Source of the DNA: Archangium sp.
GTDB taxonomy: Bacteria > Myxococcota > Myxococcia > Myxococcales > Myxococcaceae
DNA: 64,000 bases
Assembly (NCBI GenBank): GCA_030681645.1
Contig: JAUXRX010000017.1
Span: forward strand, 1 to 64,000
Reading direction: 5' to 3'
Shown: positions 20,486 through 28,880 of the stretch, piece after piece
How the letters are laid out: each line of letters opens with the position of its first letter
Position numbering within the stretch: position 1 is the first letter of the stretch
Program-made: the position numbers and the translations under genes
Notes under the pieces: generated by a model
Databases searched by the model: none
The model's input: only the letters and a program-made list of their open reading frames with translations
Told to the model about the DNA's origin: nothing

Positions 20486-20725
20486 TCAGCTCTGCGCGGC
20501 GGGCGCGTTGAACTTGCCCATGAGCGCTTCGCGGACGTCACGGTCGAACTTCACGTGGCCGGTGGCGATCTCGCGGATGGCGAGGACGCAGGGCTTGTTC
20601 TTCGAGTGCTCGACGAGGGGGCGGGCGCCGGCCATGAGCTGACGAGCGCGCTTGCTCGCGAGCAGCACGAGGGCGAAGCGGTTGTCGACGTGGGGGAGAG
20701 CGTCTTCGACGGTTACGCGAGCCAT
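20486..20725 (-). CDS. rpoZ: RNA polymerase omega subunit
   Basis: 79 residues. Omega wraps the beta' C-terminus, aids assembly and in many bacteria forms a ppGpp site. The start [34 protein letters not shown] is typical, followed by [21 protein letters not shown] precedes the ATG and a good promoter lies 40 bp upstream. It is convergent with the Nudix gene. Confidence 0.96.
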   Translation of the reverse strand: MARVTVEDALPHVDNRFALVLLASKRARQLMAGARPLVEHSKNKPCVLAIREIATGHVKFDRDVREALMGKFNAPAAQS

Positions 20726-20764
20726 GGAGGTGTCCTTGCAGAAGGTACGGAAAGAAAGAGGGTG

Positions 20765-20793
20765 GTCCTAAGCGGGCTGTCCGGCTGCGTCAA
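20765..20793 (-). promoter_or_regulatory. Predicted rpoZ promoter
   Basis: On the minus strand: -35 TTGACG (20793-20788), 17-bp spacer, -10 TAGGAC (20770-20765). The start would be near 20758 with a ~33-nt leader. The rest of the 264-bp gap to the next gene holds an inverted repeat GGCTGTT/AACAGCC at 20822-20837 and nothing else I recognise. Confidence 0.6.
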
Positions 20794-20989
20794 GCCTGCC
20801 CTGACCACGCCGGGTCACCTACGGCTGTTGGAACAGCCCTTTCCCGGCCGGCGTCGCTGTTCCCAGACGAATATTCCGAAGCTGGAGTCACCAGGTCACA
20901 AGACGCTCGCGCTGAGGGGCAAGCCCGAATGAGGCGCGATCGAGAACCAGACCGCCCGCTCCCCTCAGAGCAGCAGTTCCCGAGGACGT

Positions 20990-22438
20990 TCAGTCGCAGC
21001 ACGCAAGCGGAAGGACCGACGCGCAGCTCAGCCCCGGCGCCGACGACGAGGTGTAGCCCGTGGGCAGCACCACCAGCCCGCTCGAGGTCGTGCTCGCCGA
21101 GGTCCACTTCGAACAATACGAGTCGTTGTACGCCTCGCCCGCCGAGCCACCGAACTCGAGCCACGCGGCCTGGGCAGTGAGCGGCACGCTGCCTCTCGAC
21201 TCGCGGACCTCGAAGTCGTTGCACAGGTGCGAGCCGGGGAACTCGGCCGAGCAGCGGGCGTTGGCGGGCGTGCGGCCCCCCATGTTCCCGTTGCTGGTGA
21301 ACGCGGTGTACCCGCGGAAGCGATTGACCCCGCCGACGCAGCAGGCCAGCGGTAGCACCGACGCGCAGCTCAGCCCCGGGGCGGAAGAAGACGTGTAGCC
21401 GGTCGGCAGCGCCACCAGGCCGCTCGAGGTCGTGCTCGAGGACGTCCACTTGCTGCAATACGAGTCGTTGTACGCCTCGCCCGCCGAGCCCCCGAACTCG
21501 AGCCAGGCGGCTGCGGCCGGCAGGGTCGCGCTCGAGCGGGCCTCGCGGAACTCGAAGTCGTTGCACAGGTGCGAGGTGGGGAACTCGGCAGCGCAGCGGG
21601 CATTGGCCTGCGTGCGGCCCCCGATGTTTCCGTTGGTGGTGAAGGTGGTGATGCCGGCGACGAGGTGCCTGCCGTTTAGCGCGCCGCCATTGACGAGCAG
21701 CACGCCGCCATCGACGTACAGCACCGCGCCGGGAGGACCTTGTGGCCCCATCGGTCCAGCTCCGCCGATCGGTCCGGCCGGACCGGCGCTGCCGGTGGCG
21801 CCAGCAGGGCCGGTGGGGCCAGCGGGACCGACTGAGCCCGCGGGGCCGACGGGTCCGATCGCGCCAGTCGCGCCCGTCGAGCCGATCGCGCCGTTGCACA
21901 CCGCGGCTGAGCCACCGTCGGGAAAGCCGATGAGGAGCCCCCCGGTCGCGCACTGCGGGCTGAGCGTGGGCAACACCGAGGTGGTGACCGACGCGCCGGT
22001 GGCGCCCGTCGCGCCCTGCGGCCCGATGGCGCCCGTCGCGCCCACGGCCCCGTTGCAGACGTGGGTGATGCCGCCGTCAGAGAGCTGGGTGAGGCGAACG
22101 CCGCCGGTGGGGCAGGGCGCGCCACCTGCGGTCACGGTGCTCACCATCACCGAGCTCCCGGGAGGGCCGACCACCACGCCGCCGTCGATCACCAGCACGG
22201 ATCCCGCGGGTCCCTGGAGTCCCTGCGGACCGGCGGGACCCTGCAGGCCGTCGACGCCGGGCGTCCCCGGGACTCCTTGCGGGCCTTGAGGTCCAGCGGC
22301 GCCCTGGGGTCCTGCCGGGCCGACGTCGCCCTTCGGTCCCGCGGGCCCCTGCGCGCCGTTCTCTCCCTTTTGTCCCTCGGAAACGGGTGACGGGCAGGCG
22401 GCGAACGCGAGGGCGGCGATGAGGAGGACGGAACGCAT
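20990..22438 (-). CDS. Collagen-like lipoprotein with duplicated Cys-rich C-terminal module
   Basis: 482 residues from ATG 22438 (the longer ORF upstream is a shadow of the flippase gene). A lipobox ends at Cys15. Gly-X-Y collagen-like runs occupy about 22-79, 133-150 and 186-238, rich in GPxG and GATG. Between them sit short repeated segments with VCNGAxGxTGA. The C-terminus is two near-identical ~104-residue modules (264-367 and 378-481, period 114) each with NARC, SHLCNDFE, GGSAGEAYNDSYCSKWTS, GYTSSSAPGLSCASVLPLACC. The modules resemble trimeric recognition domains at the end of collagen stalks. Outer-surface location is inferred. Confidence 0.9.
   Translation of the reverse strand: MRSVLLIAALAFAACPSPVSEGQKGENGAQGPAGPKGDVGPAGPQGAAGPQGPQGVPGTPGVDGLQGPAGPQGLQGPAGSVLVIDGGVVVGPPGSSVMVSTVTAGGAPCPTGGVRLTQLSDGGITHVCNGAVGATGAIGPQGATGATGASVTTSVLPTLSPQCATGGLLIGFPDGGSAAVCNGAIGSTGATGAIGPVGPAGSVGPAGPTGPAGATGSAGPAGPIGGAGPMGPQGPPGAVLYVDGGVLLVNGGALNGRHLVAGITTFTTNGNIGGRTQANARCAAEFPTSHLCNDFEFREARSSATLPAAAAWLEFGGSAGEAYNDSYCSKWTSSSTTSSGLVALPTGYTSSSAPGLSCASVLPLACCVGGVNRFRGYTAFTSNGNMGGRTPANARCSAEFPGSHLCNDFEVRESRGSVPLTAQAAWLEFGGSAGEAYNDSYCSKWTSASTTSSGLVVLPTGYTSSSAPGLSCASVLPLACCD
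21016..21656 (-). repeat. Internal tandem duplication, 342-bp period
   Basis: Two direct copies (about 21016-21313 and 21358-21655) encode the two C-terminal Cys modules of the collagen-like lipoprotein. They share long identical blocks such as the stretch around TACGAGTCGTTGTACGCCTC. The similarity at DNA level indicates a recent duplication or ongoing gene conversion. Confidence 0.8.
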
Positions 22439-22485
22439 GTCCGCCTGACACCCCAGCCGGGGCTCCAGCGCAGGAAATCTGAAGC

Positions 22486-24033
22486 TCAGGGAAGCTCGGT
22501 GGGCCCAGCCCCGGCCCGCTGGGCGCGCATCGTCTTCACGAGGCCAAGCGACTCGCGCACCGAGACGGCGCCCGAGCCGAGCACCAGCGCCACGTAGATG
22601 GCCACGTCGATCAGCAGCCGCGCCGCGCCGAAGCCCTGGAGCAGCATGCGGTCGACCGTCATCACCACCACGCAGGTGAGCATCGTCTTGATGATCATCT
22701 TCGCCAGCCGCGCGTCGAACGCGACGCGCCCGAGCCGGTAGAACATCACGATCAGCACGAGCACCTCGGTGCCGACCGCCGCCATCGCGCACCCCGCGCC
22801 CGCGCCCCCCAGGCCCCACCCGTGCGACAGATCGACCAGGAACATCACCAGGAGCGGGTTGACCACCATGCTCATGAGCGAGGTGAGCGTCACCGTCCAC
22901 TCCCCGCCGCCGAGGTTGAGCGCGATGCCCAGGACCACCGCCGTGTACGTGAGCAGGAACGTGGGGCCGAGGATGCTCAGGGCCCACGCTGAGGCCGCGT
23001 ACTGATCGCCCAGCACCAGGTGCACCCAGACGTCAGCCCCTACCGCGATGAAGAGCGAAGGAGGGAAGGCGAGCACCAGGATCAGCTCGAGCGTGCGCCG
23101 CACCATCGCGTGGTACTCGGCCTGCCCGCGGGTCTGCATGCGCGCGAAGAGCGGCATCACCACGCCGCCCAGCATCGGCACGAGCACGAAGGTCATCTGC
23201 GCGAGCTCGGCGGCGGCGCTGTAGAGCCCGATCTCCTTGTCGTTGCTGGCCACCTTGAGCACGTTCACGTCGAAGCGGTTGACGATCACCACCGCGACCG
23301 CGTTCACGTAGAACGGGAAGGCGCTGCGCAACACCGGCGTCACCTTCGCCCAGTCGATCGTCAGCCGCAGCTTCACGTGCTTGCGCGCGAGCACGGCGCC
23401 GACCACCAGCTTCATGAACTCGGCGATGAACACCGAGAGCGGAATGCCCACGAGCGGCAGGTGGAAGATCATCGTGAGCACGAAGCCCGCGGCCCACATC
23501 AACTTCGCGGCCACGTTGAGCGCCGACAGCCCGTCGATGGTGCGCGCCGACTGCAGCAGCGCCACCAGCGTCTGGTTGTAGCTGACGCACACCTGGGCGG
23601 CGCCGTAGACCCAGACGAGGAGCCTCACTTCGGGCGGTTGGCCCATCAACGTGAGCACCAGGCCCATCAGGAAGAAGACGGTCACCGACATCACCGCGCG
23701 AATGGCGAAGATGGTGCCGAGGAACTCGTTGGCGCCCTCCAGCGTCACGGGCACGATCTTCCGCACGTAGATGTCGATGCCGAGGCCGAGGAAGACGAAG
23801 GCCGTGGTGGTGAAGGCGTCGGCGAAGTTCACCGGGCCGATCACCTCGGGCCCCAGGTACCGGCGCAGGGCGATGCGCACGCCGAACCCGATGCCCAGCG
23901 TCAGCACCAGCGAGCCGCCCAGGGTCAGGGCGTTGCGCATGGTGGTGGCCACGTCGTGCCGGGAGGCCTCGCTGTGGGAATGCTCGGTCACGCGCGGCGC
24001 TATATCCCCCCGGTCGGTCGCTGTGTTCTCCAT
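22486..24033 (-). CDS. Wzx/MATE-type polysaccharide flippase
   Basis: 515 residues with about 12-14 hydrophobic segments, the normal size and topology of lipid-linked oligosaccharide flippases of the MOP superfamily. The family start pattern is visible (NALTLGGSLVLTLGIGFGVRIALRRYLGPEVIGPVNFADAF), as is NRFDVNVLKVASNDKEIGLYSAAAELAQ. It probably moves a sugar-lipid intermediate across the inner membrane. No other polysaccharide genes are adjacent apart from the dead GT2 at 14.6 kb, so the substrate is unknown. Confidence 0.9.
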   Translation of the reverse strand: MENTATDRGDIAPRVTEHSHSEASRHDVATTMRNALTLGGSLVLTLGIGFGVRIALRRYLGPEVIGPVNFADAFTTTAFVFLGLGIDIYVRKIVPVTLEGANEFLGTIFAIRAVMSVTVFFLMGLVLTLMGQPPEVRLLVWVYGAAQVCVSYNQTLVALLQSARTIDGLSALNVAAKLMWAAGFVLTMIFHLPLVGIPLSVFIAEFMKLVVGAVLARKHVKLRLTIDWAKVTPVLRSAFPFYVNAVAVVIVNRFDVNVLKVASNDKEIGLYSAAAELAQMTFVLVPMLGGVVMPLFARMQTRGQAEYHAMVRRTLELILVLAFPPSLFIAVGADVWVHLVLGDQYAASAWALSILGPTFLLTYTAVVLGIALNLGGGEWTVTLTSLMSMVVNPLLVMFLVDLSHGWGLGGAGAGCAMAAVGTEVLVLIVMFYRLGRVAFDARLAKMIIKTMLTCVVVMTVDRMLLQGFGAARLLIDVAIYVALVLGSGAVSVRESLGLVKTMRAQRAGAGPTELP

Positions 24034-24078
24034 CGAACCGCCCAGCCCACGAAAGACACCCTCGGGTGCTTCATTTCC

Positions 24079-24408
24079 TCAACGCTGGCGGAAGACGATC
24101 GGCCAGGTGAGCTTGAACCCGGCGGGGCCCTCGAGGAAGCGCAGCCTGAGCGCCACGCCGCGCAGGCACTGGGTGAACCCGGGCGCGATCATCGGGAAGT
24201 CGACGCTCACCTCGGACACCTGTCCACTGGGCGCGACCGTCAAGGTCAACCGGGCCCGGCCTTCGAGGTCGGGTGGGTCGCGCCTGAGCGCGGCTTCGTA
24301 GCAGCGCTTGAACCCGGGGGAGCCGCCCTGGAGCACGGCCTTGATCGCGGTGCGATCGAGGCTCGAGCCGGTCAGGAGGATCACCGTGGCGGCCAGGAGG
24401 CTCACCAC
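24079..24408 (-). CDS. AgmX/PglI C-terminal domain protein
   Basis: 109 residues from GTG 24408. A hydrophobic N-terminus (VSLLAATVILLTGSSL) suggests export or anchoring. The rest matches the C-terminal domain of AgmX/PglI, a TonB-C-like fold in myxobacterial gliding and other envelope proteins: FKRCYEAALRRDPPDLEGRARLTLTVAPSGQVSEVSVD...FTQCLRGVALRLRF. Two Cys (in FKRCYE and FTQCLR) fit the family. It is divergent from an ExbB-like membrane gene, which fits a TonB/Tol-like link. Confidence 0.8.
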   Translation of the reverse strand: MVSLLAATVILLTGSSLDRTAIKAVLQGGSPGFKRCYEAALRRDPPDLEGRARLTLTVAPSGQVSEVSVDFPMIAPGFTQCLRGVALRLRFLEGPAGFKLTWPIVFRQR

Positions 24409-24427
24409 CGCTGGACAACCCCTGCGT

Positions 24428-24451
24428 CGAGCGGGTTCCGGAACCCGCTCG
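24428..24451. promoter_or_regulatory. Perfect 24-bp palindrome between divergent genes
   Basis: Left half CGAGCGGGTTCC, right half GGAACCCGCTCG; no mismatch and no spacer. It sits 20 bp outside the GTG of the AgmX-like gene and 46 bp before the ATG of the ExbB-like gene, where a dimeric repressor could control both. It could also be a bidirectional hairpin. No T-run flanks it. Confidence 0.6.
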
Positions 24452-24496
24452 GGTCCCGGCTGTCAGACCGCGCAGACCCTGACCCTGGAGCGCGCC

Positions 24497-24862
24497 ATGA
24501 CGGACTTCTTCGCTGAAGGTGGTTGGACGATGTACCCGACGATGTTGTTCGGTGCCCTGACGGTCGGCTGGTCGCTGGTGCTGGCCGCCCGGCCCGAACG
24601 TCGCTTCGTGCCCCTGTTCCTGGCGCTGGGCGCGTTGACCACGATGACCGGGTTCCTGGGCACGTTGTGGGGCCTCACGGGCCTGGTGAAGGCCTCGGCC
24701 AACGCCGCGCCGGCTGACGTGCAGACCATCATGAGCGCCTGCGCCACCCAGGCCTTGAACAGCCTGCTGCTGGGCAGCGTCCTCGTGGTGGTCGCGACCC
24801 TGGGGGCGGCCTCGGGGGCGCTCCGCGTCGCGCTCACCCCCCAAGCCAGCGTCGCAAGCTGA
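24497..24862 (+). CDS. Small membrane protein, ExbB/MotA-like
   Basis: 121 residues from ATG 24497 with CTGGAG upstream. Three hydrophobic segments: MYPTMLFGALTVGWSLVLAA, FVPLFLALGALTTMTGFLGTLWGL and ALNSLLLGSVLVVVATLGAASG. The opening FFAEGGWTMYPTMLFGALTVGW is typical of ExbB/TolQ/MotA proton-channel relatives, though this one is short and lacks the long cytoplasmic loop. The divergent AgmX-like neighbour supports an energised-envelope role; that is inference. Confidence 0.75.
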   Translation: MTDFFAEGGWTMYPTMLFGALTVGWSLVLAARPERRFVPLFLALGALTTMTGFLGTLWGLTGLVKASANAAPADVQTIMSACATQALNSLLLGSVLVVVATLGAASGALRVALTPQASVAS

Positions 24863-24899
24863 GCAACCCGCTGCACAGGGTGTGAACCCCCCGGTCCAC

Positions 24900-24919
24900 G
24901 AGCGGGGGCGGCCCCGCTC
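24900..24919 (+). terminator. GC-rich hairpin after the ExbB-like gene
   Basis: GAGCGGGG and CCCCGCTC form a perfect 8-bp stem with a 4-nt loop, 37 bp past the stop codon. No T-run follows, so it may be a weak terminator or simply protect the 3' end. Confidence 0.4.
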
Positions 24920-24958
24920 TCGCGCCGCGATGGCACGGGCGGTGCTCAGGCCGCCGTC

Positions 24959-25846
24959 ATGCAAACCAGCGTGCTGACGGCCGTGCTGCTGCCCATCGCC
25001 CTCGCCATCGTGATGCTCGGCCTGGGCTTGAGCCTGACCCTCGCCGACTTCCGGCGCGTGCTGCTCTACCCCCGCGCGGTGTTCGCCGGGTTGCTGGCGC
25101 AGGTGGTGATCCTCCCGCTGCTCTGCTTCGGCATCGCCACGAGCTTCGGCCTCGCGCCCGAGCTCGCGGTGGGGTTGATGCTGCTGGCCGCGTCTCCCGG
25201 CGGGGCGACGGCCAACCTCTTCAGCCACCTCGCGCGCGGCGACGTGGCGCTCAACATCACCCTCACGGCAGTCAACAGCGTCATCTCGCTCTTCACCCTG
25301 CCGCTGATCCTCAACTTCGCGCTCATCCACTTCATGGGAGCGGAGAACAGCGTGCCGCTTCAGTTCTCGAAGATCCTCCAGGTCTTCTTCATCGTGCTGG
25401 GGCCGGTGTCGGTGGGCATGGTGATCCGGGCGAAGAGGCCCCAGCTGGCCGCGCGGCTCGACCGCGCCGTGCGCGTGCTCTCGGCGCTGGTGCTGGTCGT
25501 CATCGTCGCGGCCACGATGATCAAGGAGCGCGAGCACATCGTCAGCTTCTTCGCCCAGGTCGGCCTGCCGGCGCTGGTGTTCAATCTCTCCAGCATGGCG
25601 GTGGGCTTCTTCCTCCCGCTCGCGCTGCGCCTCGAGCGCCGCCAGTCCGTGGCCATCGCCCTCGAGATCGGCGTGCACAACAGCACGCTGGCCATCGCCA
25701 TCGCGAGCGCGCCTTCGCTGCTCAACAACTCGGTGATGGCGATCCCCGCGGCGGTCTACAGCCTCATCATGCTGGTCACCGCGGGGCTCTTCGGGATGCT
25801 GGTCAGCCGCCGCATGGCGTTGCCTGAGGGCAGCGTGGCTACTTGA
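24959..25846 (+). CDS. Bile acid:sodium symporter (BASS) family transporter
   Basis: 295 residues with about nine hydrophobic segments. BASS/SBF hallmarks are visible: AIVMLGLGLSLTLADFRRVL at the N-terminus, LLAASPGGATANLFSHLARGDVALNITLTAVNS in the core crossover, and ALEIGVHNSTLAIAIA in the second repeat. These carriers move organic anions with Na+; bacterial members take up pantoate or bile-acid-like compounds. The specific substrate is unknown. Its 3' end overlaps the convergent hydrolase gene by 8 bp. Confidence 0.93.
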   Translation: MQTSVLTAVLLPIALAIVMLGLGLSLTLADFRRVLLYPRAVFAGLLAQVVILPLLCFGIATSFGLAPELAVGLMLLAASPGGATANLFSHLARGDVALNITLTAVNSVISLFTLPLILNFALIHFMGAENSVPLQFSKILQVFFIVLGPVSVGMVIRAKRPQLAARLDRAVRVLSALVLVVIVAATMIKEREHIVSFFAQVGLPALVFNLSSMAVGFFLPLALRLERRQSVAIALEIGVHNSTLAIAIASAPSLLNNSVMAIPAAVYSLIMLVTAGLFGMLVSRRMALPEGSVAT

Positions 25847-27068
25847 GCGAGACGGGCTCGCACGCGTAGAGCGCGCGGCACAAAGCCAGCGCCCGGGGCG
25901 AGCGCACGTGCGGATCGAGGCGGTTCATCACGTACCCGAAGGTGAGCCCCGCGACGGGATCGCACCACCCCAGCGCGCCGCCCAGCCCCGCGTGCCCGAA
26001 GGACGCCTCGTTCGGCGAGAAGAGCTTCGTCTCTTCTTTCAGGAAACCCTGGGACCACCCCAGCGGCTTCTGCAGCACCGCGTCGCGTTCCGACCAGCCC
26101 TGGCGCCGGTAGAGCGGCTCGAGGGTGCTGGCTTTGAGGAACGTTCGCCCTTCGAAGGCACCGCCGTGCGCGAAGGGCAGGTAGGCGCGGGCCACGCCGT
26201 GGGCGCTGCCGGTGGCCGAGGCCCACGCGAGCTCGGCGCGCCGCACGGCCGGCTCTCCGTACACGCCGACGCCGAGGGGGCCGAGCGCGGGCGTGGTGAA
26301 GGCGAACCGGGACAGCGAGCGCGGCGCGAGCATGGCCCGGGCGATGCGCGCGTCTTCGGTGTCCCCGCCGAGCAGCCCTGGCAGCCCGAGGCGGAGGCGG
26401 TCACCGAGGGAAGGCGGATAAAGGGTGGCCATGCGGCCGTCGAGCGAGGCGGGCGTGCCCAGGGACACGTCGGCGCCGAGCGGCTCGAAGAGCTCCCGCG
26501 CCAGGAACGTGCCCATCGACTCTCCGGCGATGCGCTCGAAGACCTCGCGGGCGTACATGCCGAAGGTGATCGCGTGGTAGCCCTGACTCGTGCCGGGCTC
26601 CCACCTGGGCTTCTGCTTCTCGAGTGCGGCGAGCAGGTGCGCCTTCCGCTCCTCGAGGAGGCAGTCCTCCATGGTGAGCGGCTCGTCGAGCCCGGGCAGC
26701 CCGGCGCGGTGGTTGAACAAGGTGCGCAGCGTGATGGCGCCCTTGCCCGCCTGGGCGAACCCGGGCCAGTGCGTGGCCACGGGCGCGTCCCACTCGAGCT
26801 GACCGCGATCGGCGAGCAGGTTGAGGGCCATCGCCGCCAGGCCCTTGGTCACCGAGAAGACGACCACGCGCGTGTCTCGCTCCCAGGGCACACGACGCGC
26901 GACGTCTGCGAGGCCGCCCCAGAGATCCACTACGCACTTGCCGCGCAGGTACACGGTGAGGGCCGCGCCGTGCTCGGCGCCCGAGCGCAGCGCGCCCGCG
27001 AAGGTGGTGGCCAGCGGGGCGAAGCCGTCGGCGTACGTGCCGAGCGCGGGAGACGGCGCGGGGTTCAT
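25839..27068 (-). CDS. Serine hydrolase, class C beta-lactamase/EstB family
   Basis: 409 residues. The SxxK nucleophile motif is SVTK (Ser72-Lys75), the second motif is Y164-H-A in the place of YxN, and a HAGLGG segment near the C-terminus replaces KTG. This pattern fits carboxylesterases and D-amino-acid peptidases of the beta-lactamase family rather than true beta-lactamases. No signal peptide is visible, so it is probably cytoplasmic. Start ATG 27068. Confidence 0.92.
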   Translation of the reverse strand: MNPAPSPALGTYADGFAPLATTFAGALRSGAEHGAALTVYLRGKCVVDLWGGLADVARRVPWERDTRVVVFSVTKGLAAMALNLLADRGQLEWDAPVATHWPGFAQAGKGAITLRTLFNHRAGLPGLDEPLTMEDCLLEERKAHLLAALEKQKPRWEPGTSQGYHAITFGMYAREVFERIAGESMGTFLARELFEPLGADVSLGTPASLDGRMATLYPPSLGDRLRLGLPGLLGGDTEDARIARAMLAPRSLSRFAFTTPALGPLGVGVYGEPAVRRAELAWASATGSAHGVARAYLPFAHGGAFEGRTFLKASTLEPLYRRQGWSERDAVLQKPLGWSQGFLKEETKLFSPNEASFGHAGLGGALGWCDPVAGLTFGYVMNRLDPHVRSPRALALCRALYACEPVSLK

Positions 27069-27122
27069 GGCGTGCTCAGTACCATCGTCCGCGTCGCGTG
27101 GCCGCTCGGCAGGTCCCCGCGA

Positions 27123-27505
27123 TCACCGAGAAGGAAGCGGTACTGGGCGAAGCACCTGGACAGCTGCGTACTCGTACCGCGGCCACGGGATGAGCGGAGC
27201 GGTCGGCTCTGAATCTTCGAACGCTCCTTCCCACTGCGCGTTGATGTACCTGGGGGCGCAGCGGGCGATTTCCGACCAGGTCGCTCCGCGGTTGAAAATC
27301 GATATCCACGGAGCTGCCCGCGATGAGGGTCGTCAGCGGCAACCTCACTGCCTTGCGGGTCCGTCGGGAACAACTGGAGGACCAGACTGGACAGGGTGCG
27401 CAGCATGACCCTTCCTGCTTCGCAGGTCGTTGGGTCGTACTCGAGTTGACGCCCATCGCGCAGATACGCGACCAGATCGGGGGGCAGAGTGAGTGACTCG
27501 TTCAT
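27123..27505 (-). pseudogene. Decayed third gene of a toxin-antitoxin locus
   Basis: ATG 27505 opens a credible N-terminus (MNESLTLPPDLVAYLRDG, then QLEYDPTTCEAGRVMLRTL up to AADDPH, ~60 residues). After about 27320 this frame turns into Arg/Ser noise, while another frame reads WISIFNRGATWSEIARCAPR then YINAQWEGAFEDSEPTAPL and IPWPRYEY, ending at a TGA at 27123-27125. The two halves look like one protein that has lost its middle and frame. The family is one I have seen in myxobacteria without known function. It begins 13 bp after the toxin gene. Confidence 0.6.
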
Positions 27506-27518
27506 GGCCTGTCGCCCG

Positions 27519-27815
27519 TCAGAGCCTTGGCGGCCCTTGTCGCAGCTGGCTCCATACGTGCAAAACCGTCACGAGCGCCTTCGCCGCATCAACAACGTAG
27601 TAGAGGTGCAGTTTCGTCTTCTCAGTGCCCATTCGGTAGAGGACGCGCCTCGCCGAGGATCTGGCTCTGAATCCAGTGGTGGGCACCGAGGCCAGCCGCC
27701 CAACGATGATGCTGATGTCGCTCTCGAAGACTTCGGGGTGACGCGCCTTTTCGTTCCAGCGCTGCGCCATGCGAAGCAGCGCCGCGCGAGCGCGTGGCGT
27801 GAAGTAGACGTGCAC
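27519..27815 (-). CDS. RelE/ParE-family toxin
   Basis: 98 residues from GTG 27815, 2 bp after the antitoxin stop. The ParE/RelE pattern is clear: MHVYFTPRARAALLRMAQRW, an FESDISIIVGRLASVPTTGF helix-turn, then the strand core ARRVLYRM...LHLYYVVDAAKALVTVLHVW and a basic end. Such toxins inhibit gyrase or cleave mRNA; which one applies cannot be told. The upstream partner fits a type II antitoxin. Confidence 0.85.
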   Translation of the reverse strand: MHVYFTPRARAALLRMAQRWNEKARHPEVFESDISIIVGRLASVPTTGFRARSSARRVLYRMGTEKTKLHLYYVVDAAKALVTVLHVWSQLRQGPPRL

Positions 27816-27817
27816 GA

Positions 27818-28057
27818 CTACTTGAGCGCGCGGAGTTCGGCGAGAACGACGTCAGCTGGGATCAGCTCCCCTCTGTCGGCCTCAGCGATGGACTCGTCGA
27901 TCTCGGCCCAGGCTTCCTCCGAGAGGTCCCAGCCCTCCGCGTCGGCGCCCGCGGGGCGCAGGACCACGTCCACGCGCGTACCCTGAGGCAGCGGCACGCC
28001 TTCTTCCACCACCAGGGTGTTGCCCACGACGGTCGCCTTGACTCGCACAGCCGCCAT
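27818..28057 (-). CDS. Antitoxin of the RelE/ParE-type pair
   Basis: 79 residues from ATG 28057, chosen because GAGGGAA lies 6 bp upstream; a start at 28084 would skip that site. The N-terminus is a short beta-rich DNA-binding-like part (VRVKATVVGNTLVVEEGVPLPQGTRVDVVL), like other small antitoxins whose C-terminal acidic helix (LSEEAWAEIDESIAEADRGELIPADVVLAEL) wraps the toxin. Confidence 0.8.
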   Translation of the reverse strand: MAAVRVKATVVGNTLVVEEGVPLPQGTRVDVVLRPAGADAEGWDLSEEAWAEIDESIAEADRGELIPADVVLAELRALK

Positions 28058-28089
28058 TGTCGTTCCCTCGAGCCGTGGCCGCAACTGGC

Positions 28090-28108
28090 AGACCAGAACG
28101 ATTGGTCT
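28090..28108. promoter_or_regulatory. Inverted repeat upstream of the antitoxin (candidate operator)
   Basis: AGACCA, seven bases, TGGTCT, located 33-51 bp upstream of the antitoxin ATG. Type II antitoxins usually repress their own promoter through such repeats. No clear -35/-10 pair was found around it. Confidence 0.4.
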
Positions 28109-28145
28109 TCGTGCCCACAGTCAGCAGCGCGGGAAGCAGCGCAGG

Positions 28146-28876
<731 letters not shown>

Positions 28877-28880
<4 letters not shown>

